Both the position numbers and the translations under genes were made by a program. DNA of 64,000 nt from Anaerobacillus sp. CMMVII (GTDB lineage Bacteria > Bacillota > Bacilli > Bacillales > Anaerobacillaceae). Each line of letters begins with the position of its first letter. Positions within the stretch are counted from its first letter, which is position 1. The stretch is from the NCBI RefSeq assembly GCF_025377685.1, contig NZ_JACEHK010000010.1, positions 62,001 through 126,000 of the forward strand. Direction: 5' to 3'. The notes beneath the pieces were generated by a model that did not search any database, was not told where the DNA came from, and was given only the letters and a program-made list of their open reading frames with translations. Positions 1 through 8,136 of the stretch are shown one piece after another.

Positions 1-462
1 TTAAAATCACTTTCGAACCAACGGTCCGGCATTTGGTTAAAAATCATCAATCAGCTCACGCTGTTTTAGTAAAATATCTATCAATCTGTAAACTCCATCT
101 TGATAATTTCATAATAGCAAAATGCCTCTTATTGGGCAAGACGGTTTTTTTATCTTTTATCTTTTTATCCAAACCGAATATTTTCAACATGCGACTTCCA
201 GATACTTCTCATATAACCTTTTAACTCTTCATCAGCCTCATCTGTTTTTAAAAACTTCAAATCAAAATGCCTTAATCTCCCGTTATTAAAATCCATAACT
301 ATCATGATCTTTTCTCCACGAATGTATCGATAGTACATAAAATAATAGTTGCCCATGAAATCGTCTCGAAATTATTTGTTTTACATAGAAGGATTTTATC
401 AAAAAATGTAGAAAATTAACAATTATCCTCAACCACTTTAATCCTCGAAGGGAGCTCCAATT
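1..462. other. left edge, no convincing gene
   Basis: AT-rich stretch before the first clear gene. Reading frames are short and overlap one another on both strands. The only one with a plausible ribosome site is listed separately at 165-305 (minus). No comGA or comGB sequence, which would be expected directly upstream of comGC, is present here. Confidence 0.5.
165..305 (-). CDS. possible small protein, unknown
   Basis: A 46-residue frame starting at an ATG (305) preceded on the minus strand by GGAGAA about six bases away. The product is mixed and charged, begins MIVMDFNNGRLRHFDLK, and has no recognised domain. It could be a remnant of a larger gene of the accessory block, since the frame stays open further upstream to 356 without a ribosome site. 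It overlaps a weaker frame on the plus strand. Called only because of the start signal; it may be chance. Confidence 0.2.
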   Translation of the reverse strand: MIVMDFNNGRLRHFDLKFLKTDEADEELKGYMRSIWKSHVENIRFG

Positions 463-810
463 ATGAATGACCTCGAAAAAATGAAAGAAGCCTATGGTAT
501 GTTCTTTGTTATTGAAAGTAAATTGAGGCAAATCATCTTGACTAACTTGATTAACAACTATGGTTATACTCATCTTGTTAAGCGCTATTTAGCGGAAAAT
601 CAGCTCTATAGGAACTTGATCGAATACTTCCAAGCTTTGCCCCATGTGCTACCCCACTTCGATGCCAAACAGTTAAGTCTCCTATCAAAATTAACTCCAA
701 TTAGAAACAAAATAGCCCACTCACATATGCTCACTGATAATGAATTTAATCATTTAACCAAATGCTATCGACTAGTAAAAAGGCAGCCGATAACTAAGAG
801 GAAAAATTAA
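463..810 (+). CDS. HEPN-like small protein
   Basis: A 115-residue soluble helical protein with a good ribosome site (GAAGGGAG) before ATG 463. The notable motif is RNKIAH near residues 86-91, matching the R-N-x3-H signature of HEPN domains, preceded by helices rich in L/I as in that fold. HEPN proteins are often RNases in toxin-antitoxin, abortive infection or other defence systems, or nucleic-acid-linked regulators. No antitoxin-like nucleotidyltransferase (MNT) gene is next to it, so a HEPN/MNT pair is not supported. It lies alone upstream of the parM-like gene, in the block that ends in comGC. Function beyond the motif is inference. Confidence 0.5.
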   Translation: MNDLEKMKEAYGMFFVIESKLRQIILTNLINNYGYTHLVKRYLAENQLYRNLIEYFQALPHVLPHFDAKQLSLLSKLTPIRNKIAHSHMLTDNEFNHLTKCYRLVKRQPITKRKN

Positions 811-872
811 AAATAACTGCCCTTTAGATTGTCATATTGGACAACCATACTCTCATATTCATTATCATCAAG

Positions 873-933
873 GTTAAAACCTGCATCAAACCAATAGGGT
901 AAATTTCACGATAAGGTTTGATGTAGGTTTAAC
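873..933. promoter_or_regulatory. long inverted repeat before parM-like gene
   Basis: Arms at 873-892 and 915-933 are near-perfect inverse complements (core AACCTGCATCAAACC against GGTTTGATGTAGGTTT) around a 22-base spacer. No T-run follows, so it is not a good terminator. It ends about 15 bases before the parM-like start, where operators or centromere (parC) sites usually sit in ParMRC-type operons. Role is inferred from position only. Confidence 0.45.
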
Positions 934-948
934 ATAAAAGGAGAGTGG

Positions 949-1748
949 ATGTTAATGGATATTGTAGGAGGAGATTTTGGTAGAAGAAATGTAAAAATTT
1001 TCACGGGGCAAAAAATGTTTCATTTTGCTTCATTTGTTGGTGAAGCGAGGGAAAGGAATTTAAAAAATCGCCATTCGAATAACGATCTGGAAGTCGAGTT
1101 TGAGGGGGAAAAATATTATGTAGGAGATTTAGCTGAGAGAGAAAGTGAATTCTATAGGTCAATGATGACTGAACAGAAGGACCATGAAGATACTAGGATC
1201 TTAGCTTTAACAGCACTACACCAAGCTAACGTTAAAGAGATTAGACTTATCACAGGCCTACCAATAGTAAATCACAATGAAGAAAATAAAAGAGACTTAA
1301 GCAGTTACTCCAGGGAAGATGGGAAATTACAGTAAATGGGGAACGCAAGGAAGTTGTTATTAGATCGGTAGATGTTGCAGCTGAAGGTGGGGCCGCTTTT
1401 TGGTCAAAACCAATAGATGGAGTTGTCAGGGTTATTGATGGTGGTAGTAAAACAATTAATTACGTAACGCTAAAAGATCGTCGATATGTGGATCGCGAAA
1501 GTGGAACATTACCTTTCGGTTTTGAAACGAATAAATCAATAAACGATAAGCAACTTGTCGCAAGGATAGCAGGGGAGTTAGGCAAAAAATGGGGCTCAGA
1601 TGATATGATTTGGACTGCTGGTGGGAAAGCTTCAGTAATTGCTGACTATTTACAGCCATATTTCAAGTGTGTCGCGCCTATGCCAAATGCGCTTTATGCT
1701 AATGCTATGGGGTTTCATGCTATAGGGAGGATTATTCATGGTGTTTAA
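949..1748 (+). CDS. ParM-like actin ATPase, frameshifted
   Basis: Plasmid-segregation-type actin homologue of about 265 residues once one frameshift is bridged. The N-terminus reads DIVGGDFGRRNVKIF (phosphate-1-like, D and G positions as in actin/ParM folds). Residues around LITGLPI and the later WTAGGKASVIADYL (the adenosine-motif-like GGxA) fit the same fold. The first frame stops at 1335; the second, continuing with WEITVNGERKEVVIRSVDV, joins it at about 1297-1305, where one base seems to be missing after CTTAA. The product would polymerise on ATP to push apart copies of an element carrying its centromere. Its last bases overlap the next gene, the usual arrangement of parM with a parR-type adaptor. 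Confidence 0.7.
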
Positions 1749-1965
1749 ACGTAAGGCCATTAGCTTTAATTTAGATTGTCCTAATCAAAAAGAACTATAT
1801 GAACATTGTGCAAATCATCCAAATTTCTCTGGGTATGTAAAGTCGGTTTTATTTCATTATTTACATTCTCAAAATAATAATTTTTCACAAATACCAGAAC
1901 AGCCCATAATAGTCGAAGAGATACACACCAATAACGATATGAGTTTAGTAGCTGACTTACTTTAG
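1738..1965 (+). CDS. small ParR-like DNA-binding partner
   Basis: A 75-residue protein whose ATG lies inside the end of the parM-like gene (11-base overlap), implying translational coupling. The N-terminal strand-helix-helix pattern (KAISFNLDCPNQKELYEH then NFSGYVKSVLFHYL) resembles ribbon-helix-helix proteins, while the tail is Q/N-rich and acidic. In ParMRC-type systems the partner of the actin is exactly such a small centromere-binding adaptor whose tail caps the filament. The family was not recognised by name; the assignment rests on position, size and the strand-helix-helix pattern. Confidence 0.5.
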   Translation: MVFKRKAISFNLDCPNQKELYEHCANHPNFSGYVKSVLFHYLHSQNNNFSQIPEQPIIVEEIHTNNDMSLVADLL

Positions 1966-1998
1966 CCTCTTCTACCCTATTGGAAAAAGTCAAAATGT

Positions 1999-2020
1999 GA
2001 CCCACTGACCCATCGACCCA
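1999..2020 (+). repeat. three GACCCA iterons
   Basis: GACCCA occurs three times at an exact 8-base period (1999, 2007, 2015), directly after the parR-like gene and before the next frame. Short phased iterons are typical binding arrays for centromere-binding or replication proteins. Nothing else in the neighbourhood shows this pattern. Confidence 0.5.
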
Positions 2021-2063
2021 GAGATATTTGAGATAAAAGTACGAGAGAGGGGGAAGAGAGGAC

Positions 2064-2474
2064 TTGAATTTAAATCCAATGTTTAGCCCAAGGGCAGCCG
2101 AACCACAAAAAGAAAAACTAAAAATCTCTAAACCTAGAAAAAAACGCTCTGATAAAAAACATGATATTAAAATACCAGTTTCAAAGCTTGATAAACAAAA
2201 AGTATTATTGTATTCAAGATTATCAGGATTGTCTGAAAAGAAATACTGTACAGGTCTAATTAAGAAGGCGTTTGAATTGAATTACGAACTTCCAGAAATA
2301 GATTATCAAACGAGTAATTTAATGGTTCATATTAATCCGGATAAAGAACTTTATTCACTGATTGTTAATAAGTCTGTGGATTGGTGTTATGAAAGTATTC
2401 GGATGGCAGCGTACAGAATATTTATGGAAGCATTAAGAATAGAAAGTGGGGAGATCATCATTGAAGGCCTATAG
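2064..2474 (+). CDS. unknown basic protein of accessory block
   Basis: A 136-residue protein with a TTG start and a strong purine-rich ribosome site (GGGAAGAGAGG). The first 35 residues are very basic (KPRKKRSDKKH). Then IPVSKLDKQKVLLYSRLSG and KKYCTGLIKKAFEL form a strand-helix-helix that could be a ribbon-helix-helix DNA-binding unit. A second, similar helical segment occupies the C-terminal half. It overlaps the following gene by about 14 bases, so the two are probably co-translated. Family not recognised. Its position next to iterons and a segregation actin suggests a role in maintenance or control of a mobile element, which is inference. Confidence 0.45.
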   Translation: MNLNPMFSPRAAEPQKEKLKISKPRKKRSDKKHDIKIPVSKLDKQKVLLYSRLSGLSEKKYCTGLIKKAFELNYELPEIDYQTSNLMVHINPDKELYSLIVNKSVDWCYESIRMAAYRIFMEALRIESGEIIIEGL

Positions 2475-3054
2475 CAAGAAGAACTTACTCCAGAAGTCAA
2501 CAGAAATGAAAACTACATGGCTAAACATTGTTAATTACTCGAGTGTATTTCTTGATTTAAATGTTCCAAGAAGCCACTATTTTAGAATGAAAGTACTATG
2601 TGAGGATATATCCGAATTAAGTGGAGCTCTCTTCACTCAGCAGAAAATGATTGAACTTCTGTGGAATGATTTCATTAACCAGGTGAAGAAGGTACCCAAT
2701 TTTGAAATGGTTTATAGTCTCCTATTGGAACGAGAGACAAAAATGATTGTTACCACAAAAGAGGTTCTCTTGGAGGAAAGGAAAAACTCTTTTGCTTTCT
2801 TTGAAACAGAAAAGGTGATACCAGTTAGAAAGTTAAAAAAGAATGAGATCATATCAGCAACATTTCAATACAGGATGAATAGAAAGCAAGCTCTTCGTGG
2901 AGAGGTAATGCTAGCTGATATTGCTGAAATCCACCCAGATCATCATTTTACACTCGAGCGTGTATTAGAGATCATTTATTGTGACTTTATTGAAAAGTAT
3001 AAACAAGGAGAGTCAGAAAAAGTTGTAGAACAGATTGTAGAAAGTATAGAGTGA
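2461..3054 (+). CDS. unknown protein of accessory block
   Basis: About 197 residues from a TTG at 2461, chosen over the upstream in-frame GTG (2446) because GTGGGGAG lies at the right distance before the TTG. Composition is soluble and helical, with no membrane segment or motif recognised; cysteine is rare and charged residues are frequent. It is the last gene of the accessory block: the truncated comGC begins 35 bases after its stop. It overlaps the preceding unknown gene. No function can be assigned. Confidence 0.45.
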   Translation: MKAYSKKNLLQKSTEMKTTWLNIVNYSSVFLDLNVPRSHYFRMKVLCEDISELSGALFTQQKMIELLWNDFINQVKKVPNFEMVYSLLLERETKMIVTTKEVLLEERKNSFAFFETEKVIPVRKLKKNEIISATFQYRMNRKQALRGEVMLADIAEIHPDHHFTLERVLEIIYCDFIEKYKQGESEKVVEQIVESIE

Positions 3055-3088
3055 AGTAAAAACCCCTATAATCTCCATAAAAAAACAT

Positions 3089-3376
3089 ATGTTATCGAAC
3101 CCTTTCATTGAAATGATGATTGTCTTGATGATTATCTCAATCCTCCTTCTAGTAGCGATCCCAAACATGACAAATAACAATGATATTGCTAGTCAGCGTG
3201 GCTGCGAGGCGACAATTGATTTATTGCAAGCACAGGTTGGAGCTTATTATGTAGAGAAAAAAGAGTACCCAAAATCTCTGGAAGATTTAAAAGGGAAGTA
3301 TGTTGATACGATCGTCTGTCCAAACGGTACTGAGCTGACACTCAATACTGTGACTAGAGCTGTTGAAGTGAAATGA
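3089..3376 (+). pseudogene. comGC: ComGC major pseudopilin, leader lost
   Basis: Competence pseudopilin. From IEMMIVLMIISILLLVAIP onward, including the C-terminal cysteine-bearing domain (CEATIDLLQAQVGAYY ... IVCPNG), the match to ComGC is clear. The conserved leader ending K-G followed by F-T-L that the prepilin peptidase ComC cuts is absent: the sequence before IEMM is MLSNPF, in no frame resembling the family. There is no convincing ribosome site before ATG 3089. The break falls exactly where the accessory block ends, so the gene looks truncated at its 5' end by insertion. comGD follows with a 4-base overlap. Without the leader the protein should not be processed into the transformation pilus. 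Confidence 0.75.
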
Positions 3377-3825
3377 TGAAACACCTTCTTCGCAATGAAA
3401 AAGGCCACTCCTTACTTGAAATGACCCTCGTTTTATTTATGTTTGCTGTTGTTTCAGCAATTCCACTTGTTCAATTTGAATCCACGATGAAAGCTAGTGA
3501 TCAAAAGCAGTTTATGTACCAACTGCAACAGGATCTTTACTATGCGCAACAACTGGCAATGAGTAAACAATTAACGACAACCGTTGTCTTTTTAAATGGA
3601 AGTAAAGAATATGTCATCCGCCAAGGAGGAGTCGTTATTTTCAGGAGGCCATACAAACCTGAGGATGTTGTTTTCGTCCAAGGAACGTTGACCTTAACAG
3701 ACATTGCATTTCTTCCAAATGGTAACGCTCAGAAATCTGGAAGCTTAACGATACGAATGGGAGAACAACGCTTCCGCCTAGTGATGTTACTAGGAAGGGG
3801 AAGATTTTACATTGAGGAATTGTAA
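3373..3825 (+). CDS. comGD: ComGD minor pseudopilin
   Basis: A 150-residue pseudopilin of the competence transformation pilus. It has the prepilin peptidase site KGHSLLEMTLVL (cleavage after G, glutamate at +5), a hydrophobic helix and a pilin-like beta domain. The start ATG overlaps the comGC stop (ATGA), and its end overlaps comGE. It would be inserted in the membrane and assembled under the ComGC pilus. Intact, unlike the preceding comGC. Confidence 0.85.
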   Translation: MMKHLLRNEKGHSLLEMTLVLFMFAVVSAIPLVQFESTMKASDQKQFMYQLQQDLYYAQQLAMSKQLTTTVVFLNGSKEYVIRQGGVVIFRRPYKPEDVVFVQGTLTLTDIAFLPNGNAQKSGSLTIRMGEQRFRLVMLLGRGRFYIEEL

Positions 3826-4147
3826 AGGATTTTCTTTGATCGAAGTAATGACAGCTTTAATGGTAGTAATCGTCATTACACTGATTTTAATACCAACCTT
3901 AGCAATTGTTTACGAAGAGCGGATGGCCATCCAGCAAGAAAAAAAGGCAATGAATCTACTTTCAAAGACGATAACAGGATGGATTTATGAGGAAAACGGT
4001 AATCTTGAAACGGAGGTTACTGACCTTGATACAATCTACAAAATCACCACAACTGTAAAAGAAGAGAGTCAAGAGCTTAAAGCATGTATTGCTTGGAGGG
4101 CTGCCAATGACCGACAATATGAAAAATGCGCAAGTGGAAAAAGATAA
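3812..4147 (+). CDS. comGE: ComGE minor pseudopilin
   Basis: A 111-residue pseudopilin starting at TTG 3812 inside the end of comGD. The processing motif KGFSLIEVMTALMVV is intact (G before F, glutamate at +5), followed by one membrane helix and a short soluble domain with a cysteine pair (ACIAW ... KCASG). It works with ComGD, ComGF and ComGG at the tip or base of the DNA-uptake pilus. The TTG start is supported by an upstream GGAAGGGGAAG. Confidence 0.8.
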   Translation: MRNCKGFSLIEVMTALMVVIVITLILIPTLAIVYEERMAIQQEKKAMNLLSKTITGWIYEENGNLETEVTDLDTIYKITTTVKEESQELKACIAWRAANDRQYEKCASGKR

Positions 4148-4580
4148 TCAAAAAAACATGGGCTTTACCCTAATTGAAGTATTAATTTCCTTCTCGATTT
4201 TCCTCGTTATCTGCTCACTAATTCCTCAATTTATGAAATTAATTTCTCATGAACCAAAGCTTTTGCATCATATGGAGGTTTCATTATTTTTTCAACAGTT
4301 GGCTAGTGATGTTGATAGAGCAGCTACGGTTTTCGTGGTAAATAATACATTGTATTTAAACCAAGCAAATAATGAACAAGTCACGTACTCCATGTTTCAA
4401 CAACGAATTAGGAGGCAAGTAAACAATAAAGGGCAAGAAATCGTCTTACAAAACGTATCTGAGGTGACATTTTTAAAGTGGAAAAATGGAATAGATGTGA
4501 TCGTTAAGGATCTTTATCAGCAAACCCATGAGAGAAGACTATCACATGTTCTGCCTTTAGAGGCTATGCATGATGGCTGA
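4107..4580 (+). CDS. comGF: ComGF minor pseudopilin
   Basis: Pseudopilin of about 157 residues. ATG 4107 is preferred over the in-frame TTG at 4089 because TTGGAGGG sits seven bases before it. The motif MGFTLIEVLISFSIFLVI marks the cleavage site and membrane helix. The soluble domain has the ComGF-like pattern HHMEVSLFFQQLASDV. It overlaps comGE and comGG and belongs to the comG operon. Confidence 0.85.
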   Translation: MTDNMKNAQVEKDNQKNMGFTLIEVLISFSIFLVICSLIPQFMKLISHEPKLLHHMEVSLFFQQLASDVDRAATVFVVNNTLYLNQANNEQVTYSMFQQRIRRQVNNKGQEIVLQNVSEVTFLKWKNGIDVIVKDLYQQTHERRLSHVLPLEAMHDG

Positions 4581-4947
4581 TCAAAGAGGTGTTATCTTAC
4601 CAACCACTATGGTCATCCTCTTTCTGGTTTGTAGCTTTGTTGCTTTTCAATTGGCTCAATACAGCCAAGAAAAATATCTCCTTAAAGAAGAAGGTGACCT
4701 TTATACAGCTGAAACCCTATTACAAATGGGTGTTGTTGATATTTCTAAGATGTTACATTCTGATAGTAGAGATCATTTTACAGGGAAATTTCACTATGGA
4801 GAAGGAGAAGTTACGTTTGTTGTCAATAAAGTAAAGACCGGAATTAAATCGATCCACCTAATAAGTAAAACAAAAGAAAACTACTCGAAACAAGTGCTAT
4901 TTTACTATTATGAAAATAAGAAGACTGTTTTACCATGGTTAGAGTAG
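4570..4947 (+). CDS. comGG: ComGG competence protein
   Basis: A 125-residue protein, last of the comG genes. It has a short basic N-terminus, one membrane helix (GVILPTTMVILFLVCSFVAFQ is its start) and a helix with the E-x-L pattern of ComGG; it lacks the strict prepilin peptidase motif, as is known for this member. It overlaps comGF by 11 bases. It is part of the pseudopilus needed for DNA binding in transformation. Confidence 0.75.
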   Translation: MMADQRGVILPTTMVILFLVCSFVAFQLAQYSQEKYLLKEEGDLYTAETLLQMGVVDISKMLHSDSRDHFTGKFHYGEGEVTFVVNKVKTGIKSIHLISKTKENYSKQVLFYYYENKKTVLPWLE

Positions 4948-5075
4948 CAAAGGTATAGGATAAGCAAAACAATCTTAGGTAGCTTGAGAGGTATGGTAAA
5001 GACATCTGTCATTACTTAGAATAATGACTGCACAAATTGGCAATACTAATGAAAAAACTAAGCTGGTGAATGAAA

Positions 5076-5255
5076 ATGAAAACGAATGATTACGTGAAAT
5101 ATGTGACACAGCAATTTGTCAGCTATGTCGATACTCCAAGTGAGAAGCGCAAAGCGATGAAGGAAGAGCGAAAAGCCAATAAGGATCCATTTGCGTATCG
5201 TTATTTTGGCTTAATTCCTTACGCGTTAGCACAATTGTTTAAAAGAAGTAAATAA
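5076..5255 (+). CDS. yqzE: YqzE family protein
   Basis: A small basic protein of 59 residues (MKTNDYVKYVTQQFVSYVDTP start) with the family's RKAMKEERKANKDP stretch and a hydrophobic patch near FGLIPYALAQLF. The second ATG (5076) is chosen because GGTGA (5065-5069) is too close to the first (5070). Its location right after comGG is the same as in B. subtilis. Function is unknown. A terminator follows. Confidence 0.8.
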   Translation: MKTNDYVKYVTQQFVSYVDTPSEKRKAMKEERKANKDPFAYRYFGLIPYALAQLFKRSK

Positions 5256-5260
5256 GTAGA

Positions 5261-5325
5261 AAATGAGGCTGTTTTCTAAAGTGACAACTACCACACTGTC
5301 CTTTGAGTAAACAGCCTCATTTTTT
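5261..5325 (+). terminator. terminator after comG-yqzE
   Basis: AAATGAGGCTGTTT at 5261 pairs with AAACAGCCTCATTT at 5309, with a T-run after it and about 34 bases in the loop. It closes the comG operon. Confidence 0.7.
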
Positions 5326-5361
5326 AAAAGATAAGAATTTATAAAATTTCAACGTAATAAC

Positions 5362-5484
5362 TGTCTAGCTCCACCGATCAGCCCCTCGAGGTCAAAAACC
5401 TTCGAGAATAAAAGTGAAAGAGCACACTTTTTTTCTCAAAGAACATTTGCATGTCGGGGCTTAAATGGGCGCTTGCCCCTTTCT
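5362..5484. repeat. intergenic structured repeat unit
   Basis: Begins TGTCTAGCTCCA and contains CAGCCCCTCGAG, which pairs with GTCGGGGCTT near 5455, then GGGCGCTTGCCCC as a second small hairpin. I recall this TGTCTAGCTCCA ... CGGGGCT ... GCGCTT(N)GCC pattern as a common intergenic repeat of Bacillaceae genomes. This copy is degenerate and lies between the convergent yqzE and yqhG. Confidence 0.45.
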
Positions 5485-6275
5485 TATTGATTACTTAGGT
5501 AAAATACACCACCGTTAATAATGTTAATATTAATTTTAGGTTCATATTGCTCTTTTAAAGCTTCGATTTCTAAATAGTAGCTTTCTGGCTTTGTTTCTAA
5601 TTCCTCATAAAAAGTTTCTAGTAGCCTTAAATCATCGTCCCAACGCCCGTGGGCTTCTTCCGCCCATTCGTGATTGTCATCAGCGATAATTGTCCGTATG
5701 ACATTTTCAAGTCTTGTTAGACCGCTAGTTATCGTAATTAGAGGCGATAATGTAAAGCAGAAATCTGGTATTTTTGGGGTAAGTGTTTTCGTTAACAATA
5801 AATCATGAAATTGATCTTTCACTGCTCCGGTAATTAGATTAAGCCCTAAAGAAAACAGCATGTCTTTTTTTCGGTCACATTGATAGGAAACTTTGGCATT
5901 TAAACAGAGCCAAGGATGTAAAGCGGTTGAGTTCATCCGATTTTCGATAGGGATTTGTTCGAATAATCGAATGTAGGAACCTAACTGTTGTACAGATTGA
6001 AAAATTTGATGCAACCTAGGTGAACCAAAATGAATTTGTTCTCCTTTTTTATCTTCACTGCAGTTTTCTGGATTAGTGATCAACGTCATCTCCATTGGGT
6101 TAGGCGTCCCACCTGTTTTTTCTAAGTAATGCCAGTAAAAGGGACGGTTCATGAGCAATTTATCTAATTCTATTGATAGCTGAACGTGAAGATAGCCATT
6201 ACTATTTTCAAGAATGGGACTTTCATTTGCTCTAAAATAGCGTTCTAAAAAATTATGAATGTCCTGCTGCTGCAT
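5484..6275 (-). CDS. yqhG: YqhG family protein
   Basis: About 263 residues from ATG 6275 (MQQQDIHNFLERYF), the usual start of the family, with GAAGGAGCG ahead of it; an upstream in-frame ATG at 6296 is less likely. No catalytic motif is seen. It is soluble and acidic with mixed helix and strand. It overlaps the 3' end of the helicase gene yqhH by 23 bases, so the pair is co-translated and probably works together. It is conserved beside yqhH and gcvT in Bacillus. Biochemical function unknown. Confidence 0.75.
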   Translation of the reverse strand: MQQQDIHNFLERYFRANESPILENSNGYLHVQLSIELDKLLMNRPFYWHYLEKTGGTPNPMEMTLITNPENCSEDKKGEQIHFGSPRLHQIFQSVQQLGSYIRLFEQIPIENRMNSTALHPWLCLNAKVSYQCDRKKDMLFSLGLNLITGAVKDQFHDLLLTKTLTPKIPDFCFTLSPLITITSGLTRLENVIRTIIADDNHEWAEEAHGRWDDDLRLLETFYEELETKPESYYLEIEALKEQYEPKININIINGGVFYLSNQ

Positions 6276-7944
6276 TGCTATGATTCGCTCCTTCATTTAA
6301 TTTAATTAACTCACTAAGGTGATTCATTTTCACGCGAATTTCACCATCACTTTTCGATTTAGTGAGAATATCAGAGATGTGATCCTCGATATTGTCTAAG
6401 TCTAGTTTCGTTAAGATATCATCTAATTCGCCTATCACACGTTCAAACAGGCGGATCTTATCATAAAGTAACGACAAGATATGCTGCTCGACGGTGTTCT
6501 CAGTCGCAAAGTTATAAATATGAACATCTTTTTCTTGCCCCAAACGGTGAATACGTCCAATTCTTTGTTCAATTCGCATGGGATTCCATGGGAGATCGTA
6601 GTTGATGATATGGTGACAAAATTGAAGGTTTATCCCCTCGCCACCGGCTTCAGTAGCAATTAAGACCTGAGCCCGATCTTTAAAAAGTTGCTTCATCCAA
6701 TCTTTTTTTCCACGCTTAAAGCCACCACGAAATGGTACGGAACTAATCCCATGTTGATTTAGGAACCATTGTAAATAAAGTTGGGTAGCTCGATATTCAG
6801 TAAAAATGATTACTTTATCATTAATCTTTTGGATCAGCTCTAATGCTTTTTCAGCTTTAGAATTTCTTTTCACTTGTTCGATTTTTTTGAAGAGTGGTTG
6901 AATAACTTCACTAATTTCTGGTGTATTAGGAAGCTTTTCAATCAGGTTTTTTAAAGTTAAAAAAGCAGCTTCACGACTACTACAAACTTCCCGTTGCAGT
7001 GTTAATAGAGAAAAGTGACTTTTAATAATTGTATCATCTTCGTTCGTTCCGATTTCTTTTAAAGCTGTTACAGCATCATACAATTCTTGTTCTTCTTTTG
7101 AAAAAGGAATCGTAATCGTTTCGACAATCCGTTTTGTCCACTCAATTCCCGTATCTTCACGACGGTTTCTGACCATTACTTTGTTAACAAGCTCACGTAG
7201 TTTTTCATCGTTTTTAGGTGATCGTGAATTCGTCCGGAAGGCATCATCGAAACTTGCCTCATCACCAAGATGCCCTGGTTTTAATAGTGAGACTAAATTA
7301 AAGATTTCTTCTAGCTTGTTTTGAACCGGAGTTGCCGTTAATAGTAAACAGAACTTTTTCTTTAAACTTTGAATGAATTCATAGTTTTTTGTTTTTTTGT
7401 TTTTTAGTTTATGAGCTTCATCAATGATGATTAAATCATAGTTTTGCTTTAGGACAATATCACGGTGTGGGTTACGTTTTGCGGTATCAATAGATGCAAC
7501 AACGACATCACATTGTTCCCAGACATAAGTTTTTCGTTGTGGGACTGCAGGAATAAAAAACTTTTGATTTAGCTCCTGTGCCCATTGGGAAACAAGTGAA
7601 GCTGGAACTAATATTAAAGCTTTTTTTACCAAGCCTCTGATCATGTATTCTTTTAAGATCAAGCCAGCTTCGATTGTTTTTCCTAAGCCAACCTCATCAG
7701 CTAAAATAGCCTTGCCATTCATTTCTTCGATGACTTTTTTTGCCACCTCTAGTTGGTGGGGAAATATCGTTAAGTTTGGAAGATGCGTAGGTGCCACAAG
7801 TCCAAAAAATTCATTTATTACTAGGTTTTTTTCAGCTTCGAGGGCTAGTTTATATAACTCCCAACTTGACCAAGGGCCATCATCTTCCATTTTTTTTAGC
7901 AATCCTTCTTTCCATGAAGGATCAAAATTAATCGTAATATTCAT
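6253..7944 (-). CDS. yqhH: SNF2-family helicase YqhH
   Basis: About 563 residues, ATG 7944 preferred to GTG 7950 because AAAGGAT sits nine bases before it. Two RecA-like domains are clear: Walker A ADEVGLGKT near residues 82-90, DEAH near 175-178, motif III LLTATPVQN, and in the second half VLIATEAGGEGINLQ and the motif VI IEQRIGRIHRLGQ. This is the SNF2/RapA-type superfamily 2 arrangement; such proteins move on DNA or displace bound protein using ATP. The gene is divergent from gcvT and leads the yqhH-yqhG pair. The DNA target is not known. Confidence 0.85.
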   Translation of the reverse strand: MNITINFDPSWKEGLLKKMEDDGPWSSWELYKLALEAEKNLVINEFFGLVAPTHLPNLTIFPHQLEVAKKVIEEMNGKAILADEVGLGKTIEAGLILKEYMIRGLVKKALILVPASLVSQWAQELNQKFFIPAVPQRKTYVWEQCDVVVASIDTAKRNPHRDIVLKQNYDLIIIDEAHKLKNKKTKNYEFIQSLKKKFCLLLTATPVQNKLEEIFNLVSLLKPGHLGDEASFDDAFRTNSRSPKNDEKLRELVNKVMVRNRREDTGIEWTKRIVETITIPFSKEEQELYDAVTALKEIGTNEDDTIIKSHFSLLTLQREVCSSREAAFLTLKNLIEKLPNTPEISEVIQPLFKKIEQVKRNSKAEKALELIQKINDKVIIFTEYRATQLYLQWFLNQHGISSVPFRGGFKRGKKDWMKQLFKDRAQVLIATEAGGEGINLQFCHHIINYDLPWNPMRIEQRIGRIHRLGQEKDVHIYNFATENTVEQHILSLLYDKIRLFERVIGELDDILTKLDLDNIEDHISDILTKSKSDGEIRVKMNHLSELIKLNEGANHSNAAAGHS

Positions 7945-8136
7945 GGACACCGATCCTTTCTTGGTAATTAAAAATAATGATTGCCAATCAAACTTAGGTA
8001 ATGATAGGATAGGTTTATGGGCGTGCTAATTACACTCACATTCAAGTCTATCTAAATAGTCATATGATTTAGTATGGACAAAGAAGTCGAAAAACATGAG
8101 TAACTCTTACTAATAGAATAATGGCGAATGAAAACA

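Noticed and set aside
3089-3376. comGC leader lost through a simple frameshift
   Set aside because: No frame upstream of IEMM gives a K-G-F leader, so one missing base cannot restore it; replacement of the 5' end fits better.
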